Shown here one piece after another: positions 45,157 to 53,138 of a stretch of DNA of 64,000 bases (position 1 is the first letter of the stretch; the number at the start of each line of letters is the position of its first letter). The position numbers and the translations under genes were made by a program. Source of the DNA: Thiodiazotropha sp040506195 (GTDB lineage: Bacteria > Pseudomonadota > Gammaproteobacteria > Chromatiales > Chromatiaceae). The stretch covers positions 1 through 64,000 of the forward strand of contig JBEVXH010000003.1 of the NCBI GenBank assembly GCA_040506195.1, written 5' to 3'. Under the pieces are notes generated by a model, which did not search any database, was not told the origin of the DNA, and saw only the letters and a list, made by a program, of their open reading frames with translations.

Positions 45157-46987
45157 TGTCCTCTCCCTTGTCATCACTGACCTTTGTCGCGTCCGCATCA
45201 TCGACCAGACTGACTAAGTTGCGCTGGTTGCGTCTATGTATCCACCAATACGCACCACCACCGCCGATGATCAGTAGCAGATTAATAACGCCAAACCAGA
45301 TTAATGCGGTACCCCACCCTTCCTCTTCTTCAGCTTCGGGCTCGGGCTCGGGCTCAGGCTCGGGTTCAGATACAGGTTCGGGTTGCACAGGCGGCGGGGG
45401 TTCCGGTTTGGCAACAACTACAGGTTCCGGTTGTTTCATACCCTCGACTTCCATCGGTATGTCGAAATAGCTGATCGACTCCCCTGACAGGGCTGTTGCA
45501 TTTGCCTTGATTGCTATCCGGCGCGGACCTGTGAAGCTCATGAGATCGATCTCTCCACTCCCCCCCTGACCGCCTCGAGAAATATTCAATGGCAGACGGA
45601 ATTGTTCACCCTCGGAATTCTCCATCCAGGCATCGATATGAAGCGATGCAGGATCGATCAATTCCACATCGGGTACAATCCTCACATCGAGCACACGGCC
45701 ATCACTTCGTGGTGAGGCTTCCAGATTGACTGGCGGTACGACCTCATAAGTCATCCTTTTCTCTCGAACGAAGGTAGGGCCGCTTGCGTTCAACACCAAC
45801 TCCCCCACACCACTGCCGACTGACTCGCCGCCAAAAGAGAGTGTGAACAGGCCATCATCGGCATGCTTGTCCGGTTCCTGACCATTATCCAACATGGGTC
45901 TTGCTTCGGAGATTGAGGTATCGTCCAGCTGCATGCCGGAGACATTGACCACCTCCAGAAATTCCTGTTTTCGAATCAACTTGCCGTGATCACTGAAATT
46001 TACGATCACAGGTAGTGACATACCCTGTATCAACCTGTTGGGTAATTCGGTTGTCTGCATTTTCAGGTCAGTGACAATCATCACCCGGTTGTCGGGATCG
46101 ACCTCTGCACGAATCTTCCACTCGCCCGTCTGAGGATCGGATATTGTCAGCATGTCGTACCCCTGGTCCCGATGCCAACTGACTGACACGGGTGCATTAT
46201 CGGCCCTGAACGCCTTGCCGTCGGGCGGCACCACCTCGGTTTCCTGTGCTCCAGGCTTGTGAAATACCAACAGGGTTGCTTCGGTAATCGACTCATCCAC
46301 CTTAAATTTATTATCCTGCAAGGGTACGGCATCCGGTTTTCCAACCTTCTCGAAGATTCTGAGAAACACCTTTTGCAACTGCTCGGCGGTTTCGACCTGC
46401 TCATACCAGCCCCCCGTCTCGGCAGCCAAATTCTTCATCAGCACGTGATCGGCGTTCTTTGACAGTGCAATGGTATGAACCGTGGCGTTCAGATCGGCCA
46501 ATCGAGGCAGGATATGCTCCAGGATGCGTCTTTTTGAAGCACTATTTTTTGTCCTGTCCCGGGAGATATCCACCATTCCGTCGGTAAGCAGTATCACACT
46601 ACGGCGGTAGGGACCGGGCACACCGCTCCAATCTTCAGTTGAGCGTTTCAGTGCATCCTCGATATTGGTGAACTGACCTGGCGAGCCGATCGACTCCGAG
46701 CTCTTGCGCGCCCGTTTTTTCCATGCTTTATCGACCTGTCCCAGAGGGATTTGCATATTGACATACTGACCAAAAGTCCAGACACCCGCCCGGGTTTCGG
46801 GTGATAAAAGACCGACCAGAAGACGTAACGCTGGACGTCTCAGGTTCTTTGGGTCATTCTGTTTCATGCTGCCGGAGACGTCGATAAGAATCCGCACATC
46901 CGCCTGCTCTTCCATTGCCTGCAGCTGGCCAATCCAGGGCGGCATCCACAGAAGTGCGATTAAAACCCAGGCCTTTCCATTTTTCAT
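45149..46987 (-). CDS. Secreted/membrane VWA-domain protein
   Basis: This 612-residue protein has a signal peptide (MKNGKAWVLIALLWMPPW) and a VWA domain with MIDAS residues DVSGS (VRILIDVSGSMKQ at about 32-44), TDGMVD and the TIALSKNADH strand. Beta-rich periplasmic domains follow at about 220-500. A Pro-Glu repeat (EPEPEPEPEPEAEEEEGW) precedes a C-terminal membrane helix (about 555-580, GTALIWFGVINLLLIIGGGG) and a short cytoplasmic tail. The ATG at 46987 was chosen over an upstream TTG. It may correspond to a gammaproteobacterial VWA family of unknown role. It is coupled to the acidic coiled-coil gene. Confidence 0.75.
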   Translation of the reverse strand: MKNGKAWVLIALLWMPPWIGQLQAMEEQADVRILIDVSGSMKQNDPKNLRRPALRLLVGLLSPETRAGVWTFGQYVNMQIPLGQVDKAWKKRARKSSESIGSPGQFTNIEDALKRSTEDWSGVPGPYRRSVILLTDGMVDISRDRTKNSASKRRILEHILPRLADLNATVHTIALSKNADHVLMKNLAAETGGWYEQVETAEQLQKVFLRIFEKVGKPDAVPLQDNKFKVDESITEATLLVFHKPGAQETEVVPPDGKAFRADNAPVSVSWHRDQGYDMLTISDPQTGEWKIRAEVDPDNRVMIVTDLKMQTTELPNRLIQGMSLPVIVNFSDHGKLIRKQEFLEVVNVSGMQLDDTSISEARPMLDNGQEPDKHADDGLFTLSFGGESVGSGVGELVLNASGPTFVREKRMTYEVVPPVNLEASPRSDGRVLDVRIVPDVELIDPASLHIDAWMENSEGEQFRLPLNISRGGQGGSGEIDLMSFTGPRRIAIKANATALSGESISYFDIPMEVEGMKQPEPVVVAKPEPPPPVQPEPVSEPEPEPEPEPEAEEEEGWGTALIWFGVINLLLIIGGGGAYWWIHRRNQRNLVSLVDDADATKVSDDKGEDND

Positions 46988-47112
46988 TTCGAAGTCATCC
47001 CAGCCCTGTATCAAGCATCAATATTCAGACATATAGTCAAATCCCCATATTCACTTATCGGCTGGTGCTGGTAGCTCTTTAATTCCCACGACCCGGTAGT
47101 ACAGGTAGATTC

Positions 47113-48000
47113 TCAACGGCTTCTGCGGTAGGGCGACTGCTTGCCGTCCGGTTGTATCTGGAAGCGCTTATAGGACCACTGGTATTGGGAGGGCAATTCA
47201 CGGATGATCGATTCGATACCATGATTCAACGCACTCGCTGCCACCACCGGGTCAACTTCCCTGATCCTCTCATCCACCGGCAGATAGTGAATGTGGTAAC
47301 CAGCACCGGCAGAAAGCCGCTCGGCATAGGCGAAAATCACTTTTGCGCCGGTCTTTCTGACTAACCGATTGGTCAGCAGCATGGTCAATGCCGGCACCCC
47401 AAAGAAAGGGGCGAACACGGCCCCTTTGTCAGACCTGGGCTGTTGATCAGGCAGGATGCAAGTAACACCACCCTCCAGCAGTGTCTGATAGATCTGTTTT
47501 ACACCCGAGGTATCTGTCGGCACCAGTTTCGCCCCATTGCGCTCCCTGGCCTGCTTGACTAAAGTTTCGTAGGCGCGGTTTCTGGGTGGACGATAGAGAG
47601 AAGTCACCTGTTCATGAGTTGGCAGCTCCAGTCCGATAATCTCCCAGCAACCCAGGTGTGGAAGAAGAACTATCAAACCCTGCCCTTCTTCTCTCACAAG
47701 CTGCTCTGAACCACTGATCTGTTTGATCATACCCAATACACGCTCAGTGGGCGTGAACCAAATGGCAGCCATTTCCATCAGTGTGGCGCCCATTTGCCTG
47801 ATTGAGCGATCACGCAGCTGACCCAGCTCCCTATCGGACTTTTCGGGAAAACAGAGACGAAGATTTACCTCCGTTGATCGTTTTTCCCGATTCGGCAACC
47901 AAATATAAAAATGGCCCAGGAGATGGCCGATTCTGTGCAGCCAGTTCAACGGCAGATAACCGGAAACTCGCCAGATCGGATATAGAGGGTGCTTTGACAT
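47113..48000 (-). CDS. LpxL/HtrB-family lysophospholipid or lipid A acyltransferase
   Basis: This 295-residue inner-membrane acyltransferase has the HX4E active-site motif HLGCWE at about 115, after GQGLIVLLPHLG, and the typical SLYRPPRN and ILPDQQPRSDKGAVF segments. LpxL enzymes add secondary acyl chains to lipid A. An amphipathic N-terminal region (VSGYLPLNWLHRIGHLLGHF) anchors it. No strong ribosome-binding site precedes the ATG. It is a stand-alone gene. Confidence 0.87.
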   Translation of the reverse strand: MSKHPLYPIWRVSGYLPLNWLHRIGHLLGHFYIWLPNREKRSTEVNLRLCFPEKSDRELGQLRDRSIRQMGATLMEMAAIWFTPTERVLGMIKQISGSEQLVREEGQGLIVLLPHLGCWEIIGLELPTHEQVTSLYRPPRNRAYETLVKQARERNGAKLVPTDTSGVKQIYQTLLEGGVTCILPDQQPRSDKGAVFAPFFGVPALTMLLTNRLVRKTGAKVIFAYAERLSAGAGYHIHYLPVDERIREVDPVVAASALNHGIESIIRELPSQYQWSYKRFQIQPDGKQSPYRRSR

Positions 48001-48425
48001 GATGGAGGATTGTACACAAAAGTATCAACCAGCCTGAATATCTAAATTTTGATTAGCCAAAACGTGTGGCTACCCACCAGAGCGAACCCCATCAGCAGTC
48101 ATGGAAAAATATGATTATCCGCAAGCAAACACCAAATCAACTGATATCCTTGTAAGTGTTTAACAAGTCAATTCCAAATTTATACAGAAACCCTTCAAAC
48201 GCCCTTGACCGGGAGGATTTGTGCTTCTGCAATCATAGTGATAACTTTTTATAAAAACAATGACATGCAAGTACAGCCTGCCTTTAATCATATTTTTTAC
48301 CCATCCGTTTAGGGAAAGTGCTATTAATATTCGGATATTCATATGACTAAAGCGGATTGCTTTCATAGCCAAACCATCTACCATGTAGTGGTATAAATAA
48401 TGAGTGAACCGATAGGATTTTACTG
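48001..48425. other. Divergent intergenic region
   Basis: This 425-bp A/T-rich stretch lies between the acyltransferase (minus) and the rhodanese gene (plus). A 74-codon minus-strand frame at 48160-48384 has no coding character. No operator or RNA was identified. Confidence 0.4.
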
Positions 48426-48854
48426 ATGAGTGATTCTCGACTCCACAACCTTACACCACAACAAGCATGGCAGATGATGCAAGATGATCCGCGTACCGTT
48501 CTGGTGGACATCAGGTCCAGCATGGAGTTTCTCTTTGTGGGACATCCTAAAGGGGCTGTTCACGTACCCTGGATTGACGAACCGGACTGGACGGTAAACC
48601 CCCACTTTGTCACCGATATTAGAAAACTCCTGCTAGGCGGCAGTATCTGTACCATTGATGAGGGTTGTGCACCCGTGATCCTCATCTGCCGCAGCGGCAA
48701 ACGCTCCCTTGAAGCGGGCAAGGCGCTGCTCGAAGGAGGATTTATGCGCGTTTTCCATATCGATGAGGGATTTGAAGGTGATCTGGATGACGATCATCAC
48801 CGCAGCAGTATGGGTGGTTGGCGATACCATGATTTGCCCTGGGAACAGTGTTGA
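48426..48854 (+). CDS. Single-domain rhodanese-like protein
   Basis: This 142-residue sulfurtransferase-like protein has LVDIRSSMEFLFVGHPKGAV (domain start) and the active-site loop CRSGKRS (Cys at about 88, VILICRSGKRSLEAG). The C-terminal GGWRYHDLPW suits the single-domain family. A role in cytoplasmic persulfide transfer fits a sulfur oxidiser but is inferred. No signal peptide is present. Confidence 0.88.
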   Translation: MSDSRLHNLTPQQAWQMMQDDPRTVLVDIRSSMEFLFVGHPKGAVHVPWIDEPDWTVNPHFVTDIRKLLLGGSICTIDEGCAPVILICRSGKRSLEAGKALLEGGFMRVFHIDEGFEGDLDDDHHRSSMGGWRYHDLPWEQC

Positions 48855-48970
48855 GTACTTTACATCCGCTTGATCATGGGGTGATTTGTTCAGCAGTGGA
48901 AGGTTGTTTCATACACATAGTCAGCTAATATGCCACCCAGTGTAGTGTCCTGTACCAGGGCCTGTTAGCA

Positions 48971-49747
48971 CTAATCTTTGATACCGACGCCACGAGACAG
49001 CAATACCAGACTGTACCCCGTCAATAGGACTATGAATCCCAGGATAATGATCATTGCCACCGATACATCGATATCAGTAACGCCAAGGAGACCGAATCTG
49101 AATGTATTAACCATGTAGAGTACTGGATTGACCAGTGATATGTGCTGCCATATTTCCGGAAGCAGCTCTATCGAGTAGAACACGCCACCGAGATAAGTCA
49201 GTGGTGTCAACACAAAGGTAGGCACGATAGATATATCATCAAAACTCTTCGCATAAACCGCATTGATAAAACCAGCCAGGGCAAACAGGATAGATGTAAG
49301 AAGAAAGACCAATAACGTCAAACCGTAACTGTTGATTGTCAGATCCGTAAACAACAGCGATATGATCGTAACCAGGATACCCACCATAGTGCCACGCGCC
49401 ACACCACCAACCACATATCCGCCCAACACCACCCAGTGGGGTACCGGAGCAATCAACAACTCTTCAATATAGTGCTGTAACTTTGTACCAAAAAAGGATG
49501 AGACGACATTGGCATAAGAGTTCTGTATCACCGACATCAGGATTAGGCCAGGGACGATAAAATCGATATAGCGATATCCATCCATCTCACCAATCCGTTC
49601 ACCGATCAGCTTTCCAAAAATGATAAAGTAGAGGGTGGTGGTTATGGCGGGTGGCAGCAGTGTCTGTACCCAGATTCGCATGAAGCGCAGCACTTCCTTG
49701 GTCACTATCGTCTGAAACGCGATTCGGTAGACTCGCCAGGGGTTCAT
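48971..49747 (-). CDS. ABC-2 type transporter permease (YadH-like)
   Basis: This 258-residue protein has six membrane helices. The ABC-2 signature regions are IDFIVPGLILMSVIQNSYAN (about 63-82) and TPLTYLGGVFYSIELLPE (about 180-197). It pairs with the ATPase immediately upstream (48-bp gap), making a small exporter of the YadGH type. The substrate is unknown. Confidence 0.9.
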   Translation of the reverse strand: MNPWRVYRIAFQTIVTKEVLRFMRIWVQTLLPPAITTTLYFIIFGKLIGERIGEMDGYRYIDFIVPGLILMSVIQNSYANVVSSFFGTKLQHYIEELLIAPVPHWVVLGGYVVGGVARGTMVGILVTIISLLFTDLTINSYGLTLLVFLLTSILFALAGFINAVYAKSFDDISIVPTFVLTPLTYLGGVFYSIELLPEIWQHISLVNPVLYMVNTFRFGLLGVTDIDVSVAMIIILGFIVLLTGYSLVLLSRGVGIKD

Positions 49748-49794
49748 TCAGTGTATTTTCCCATATTGTTTGATGTTTTAATCACTGTCACTGG

Positions 49795-50721
49795 TCACAT
49801 CTGCTGTTGCTTGGCGCGGTCGACCAGGTCGACAAACATCTGTTCCAAGCGGTTCTGTTTGTTGCGCATGCTGACAACCTCGATACCCTGCTGCGTGAGC
49901 TGCCCGAACAACTGGTTCATGCTCTGTTCACGTATCACCTCCACCTCCAGGGTTTCATGGTCAATCAAAGTTGCGCGATAGCCCGGCAGATCGGGCAGCC
50001 TGGCGACGGGTGATGCGAGATTGAGCAGAAAAACCTCAGTATGCAATTGACTCAGTAATTTCGACATACTGGTCTGTTCGACGATTCTTCCGCAATCAAT
50101 AATAGCAATATTGCGGCACAGGCTCTCTGCCTCCTCCAGGTAGTGGGTCGTCAAAATAATGGTTGTCCCCTGCTGGTTGATTTCACGCATGAAACGCCAC
50201 ATCGAACGGCGAATTTCGATATCAACGCCAGCTGTCGGCTCATCCAAAATCAACAGTCTCGGCTTGTGTACCAAGGCCCTGGCAATCATCAATCGGCGTT
50301 TCATCCCTCCTGAAAGCCATCGAGACTGGGTGTTGCGCTTCTCCCATAGACCCAATCTTTCCAATGACGCCTCGGCTCTTTGGTATGCCAACTTGCGTGG
50401 AATCCCGTAATACCCCGCCTGATTGACCAGGATCTCCACTACCGGCTCCCACATATTGAAATTGAATTCCTGGGGTACCAGGCCGATCAGATACTTGGCC
50501 CGATCCTTCTCCTTATCCAGATCATTGCCATAGATCACAACTTCACCGGCACTTTTGTTTATCAGGGAGGCGATGATACTGATAGCGGTGGACTTACCAG
50601 CGCCGTTCGGCCCCAACAGAGCAAAAAAATCTCCCTCATCAACCTTGAGATCGATTCCCTTGAGAGCCTCGAACCCATTGCGGTAGGTCTTGTGAAGTTT
50701 ATTTATAACAAGGGCAGACAC
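49795..50721 (-). CDS. ABC transporter ATP-binding protein (YadG-like)
   Basis: This 308-residue ATPase has Walker A GPNGAGKST, the Q-loop VPQEFNFN, signature LSGGMKRR, Walker B LLILDEPTAGVD and the switch His in ILTTHYLEEAE. The C-terminal extension (about 230-308) is typical of YadG/CcmA-like exporters. It is the first gene of the transporter pair. The gene lies after the ParA-like gene with only 28 bp between, so all four may be in one transcript. Confidence 0.92.
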   Translation of the reverse strand: MSALVINKLHKTYRNGFEALKGIDLKVDEGDFFALLGPNGAGKSTAISIIASLINKSAGEVVIYGNDLDKEKDRAKYLIGLVPQEFNFNMWEPVVEILVNQAGYYGIPRKLAYQRAEASLERLGLWEKRNTQSRWLSGGMKRRLMIARALVHKPRLLILDEPTAGVDIEIRRSMWRFMREINQQGTTIILTTHYLEEAESLCRNIAIIDCGRIVEQTSMSKLLSQLHTEVFLLNLASPVARLPDLPGYRATLIDHETLEVEVIREQSMNQLFGQLTQQGIEVVSMRNKQNRLEQMFVDLVDRAKQQQM

Positions 50722-50749
50722 AGTCTTTTTTGTCAGGCGATATCAGAGA

Positions 50750-51493
50750 CTAGCCTAAACGATTCTGTACATCCATCCACAATGCCTGGTAGGCACTGGC
50801 CGCAAAACAGTTGGGGGAGAACGCCTGTACCGGCATTCGATGAATTCCCATCCTCTCAACGTCGCTGGCATAGGGGATCTGCGCCTTCAGCAGTTCACCT
50901 TGAACGTCCGGGAAGTTCTCCATAATATCCAGATGCATCCGCTTACGTCGATCCACCATGGAAAAGAACGGCATCAGCTTCAATCCGGTGATACGGTGAC
51001 CTTGTAAAAAATCGAGGAGCTGATCGTAAGTGCGCATTGAGAGGGTAGTCGGTATCAACGGTAACAGCAGTCCCTCTGCGGCGCGGAAAATATTCTCCGA
51101 AACAAGAGAAATGCTCGGCGGACAGTCAAGAAAGACGTAGTCATAGGTCTTAGAGAGCGGGCGTAACAGTTTCAATAACTGCTTGGTGGGTTTCTTCGCG
51201 TCCTCCAGTCGCAGATCCATATTGCGATAGGAGAAATCCGCAGGCAGCATATCGAGATTGTCGAAATCTGTCGCCTTGACCACATCGTCCAGATCGAGCT
51301 TTCCCTTAACAAGCCTTTTACTGCCCTTAACCTTCGGTTGAATACGAAAATAGAAGGTCGCGGCTGCCTGGGGATCCAAGTCCCAAATCAGTGTTCGGTA
51401 ACCCTGCCTTGCGGCAAGGTAGGAGAGATTGACGGCTGTCGCTGTTTTTCCGACCCCACCCTTAATGTTATAGACCCCGATGATATGCATCAT
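50750..51493 (-). CDS. ParA/MinD-type ATPase
   Basis: This 247-residue deviant Walker ATPase has KGGVGKTATAVNLSYLA at 11-27, LIWDLDPQAAATFYF and VFLDCPPSISLV. Such ATPases position cargo on the nucleoid or membrane. It is not beside parB or a replication origin. Its start overlaps the stop of the CHAD protein by 4 nt, so it probably works with that protein, perhaps in positioning polyphosphate-linked granules; this is inference. Confidence 0.87.
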   Translation of the reverse strand: MMHIIGVYNIKGGVGKTATAVNLSYLAARQGYRTLIWDLDPQAAATFYFRIQPKVKGSKRLVKGKLDLDDVVKATDFDNLDMLPADFSYRNMDLRLEDAKKPTKQLLKLLRPLSKTYDYVFLDCPPSISLVSENIFRAAEGLLLPLIPTTLSMRTYDQLLDFLQGHRITGLKLMPFFSMVDRRKRMHLDIMENFPDVQGELLKAQIPYASDVERMGIHRMPVQAFSPNCFAASAYQALWMDVQNRLG

Positions 51494-53043
51494 CTCACTC
51501 CAAACAACTGTTGAAAGGCGTTTTGATTCGATTCGCTGCTGAAATCGGTAAAGAGATCAACAAAGGCCGCCCTCGCCCGCTCCTGTCTCTCCAACAGCTT
51601 GCCGACGAGTATGCCCATCGCCATCAGGGCACTCGCCGGCGCACCCTCTTTCAACATCTGTTCTCCGAATTTCTCTAATGAGTTGGCCTGTACCTCCAGA
51701 TCCTGAAACTCTCCCAGATTGTCAAGTATCACCTTCAGTGCCTTGATCAACTCACGGATTGCAGGTTTGGGGTAAAGACTTTGAAAGAATTCCATTAAGT
51801 AACGCAGCTTTTTGCAATCCTTACGGAGTTCGTGAAGCAGCTCTGCGGGCGAATCGTCCCCTATGCTCAAACCATCTTTGAGTACCCGTTTATAGAGTTT
51901 TCCAATCCGTTTGTCCGCGAGTTTTGCCGTGGCACGCATCGCCTTGGGTCCCTGATCTCTCTCCCCTCCCGGGGACTGCAGCCAACTGCGCCAGGCTTTC
52001 AGGTTCTTTCTGAAATGGGGCGAGTTGATTTTTTTCACCAGCCCGGCCTGCGCCAGTTTATGGTGCTGCTGCAGGAAAGCATGAAAAGGATCAAGATCCT
52101 TTTGAATCGTCTTTGGCAGGGAGGCGCGATAATCCGGATAGTGCAGCAGATAAACATCCAGATCCCTCGTCTCGCCGGTAATTTGTCCGATCCAGCCAAA
52201 GGCCTGTTTGAAAGGCTCCATCTGTTCCGGATCAAATACCCCTTTTATCTGGCTCATGGCAGAACGGGTACGTCGTGTGGCAACCCTCAAATCGTGCAGA
52301 AACTCACTGTCCTGATCTGCCCTGGTGCCATCGATATTGGCTTCCAGGGTATTCAGCAGGCTGAGCATGATCTGTCGAGCCGTCACATGGGCGGGCGCAT
52401 CGGGATCGAGTCTGAAATTGAGCTTGGAGCTGTAATCACCCACTTTGCGCCCGACACCCAGCAGCGCGTCCTCATACAGACTCTGTTCCGATGGTCGGAG
52501 TTTGAGTGACGCGAATTGTTGCTTGAGCTTGAGAAAGTCAGTCTCATAGCCCTTCAACGGCTGCAGCACGATCCGGCCATCCAAATCACCCCTCTTTTTA
52601 CCCTTGACCGCACTGAACTGATTCTTCAGTAAAATGACCCTGACAACCGTCTTCTCTTCAGCATCCAAAATGCGTAAGGCGAATCGTTGTTGATTGATAT
52701 TCACCATCGGCAACAATACACGCATCTCCAACACCGGCACCAGGCATTCCCGGACAGGACCCTGAGGAATATCCTGGACAAATCCGGGAGGTGATTCGAT
52801 GGACTGGCAGGCAATTTGTCGATGACTTTTTCGATTCACCCAACACAGCCTGTTCTTTTCCCCCTGCTCTTGAAGCAACTCGCCGCCTGCTTGCCAGACA
52901 CGCCAGTCAAAACTATCAAAATAGGTCTGCCTCACCTTGACCGGGGAATCTACAGATAAACGATGGGTTTCAGAGAGAATTTTCCGGAACCCATCCAGAT
53001 CGAGCTCATCAGGTAGCATGTAGGTAAGCGGGTGTTGTGCCAT
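51490..53043 (-). CDS. CHAD-domain protein with degenerate CYTH-like N-terminus
   Basis: This 517-residue protein's C-terminal CHAD domain (from about 230) shows the conserved basic/His pattern: HDLRVATRRTRSAMSQIKGVF, RDLDVYLLHYPDY and LLHELRKDCKKLRYLMEFF. CHAD domains bind polyphosphate and sit on polyphosphate granules. The N-terminal 200 residues (VRQTYFDSFDWRVWQAG, GGEL) recall a CYTH triphosphate-tunnel domain, but the ExExK motif is not evident, so it may be inactive. It is coupled to the ParA-like ATPase. Confidence 0.85.
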   Translation of the reverse strand: MAQHPLTYMLPDELDLDGFRKILSETHRLSVDSPVKVRQTYFDSFDWRVWQAGGELLQEQGEKNRLCWVNRKSHRQIACQSIESPPGFVQDIPQGPVRECLVPVLEMRVLLPMVNINQQRFALRILDAEEKTVVRVILLKNQFSAVKGKKRGDLDGRIVLQPLKGYETDFLKLKQQFASLKLRPSEQSLYEDALLGVGRKVGDYSSKLNFRLDPDAPAHVTARQIMLSLLNTLEANIDGTRADQDSEFLHDLRVATRRTRSAMSQIKGVFDPEQMEPFKQAFGWIGQITGETRDLDVYLLHYPDYRASLPKTIQKDLDPFHAFLQQHHKLAQAGLVKKINSPHFRKNLKAWRSWLQSPGGERDQGPKAMRATAKLADKRIGKLYKRVLKDGLSIGDDSPAELLHELRKDCKKLRYLMEFFQSLYPKPAIRELIKALKVILDNLGEFQDLEVQANSLEKFGEQMLKEGAPASALMAMGILVGKLLERQERARAAFVDLFTDFSSESNQNAFQQLFGVR

Positions 53044-53138
53044 GGGACAACCTCAGATTTAACAAACCAAGAGAGTAACTGACCCGGCTGGATGTGACAA
53101 TTACCAGTGTCAGAACTGTTCCCTATCCACCTTTTCTT

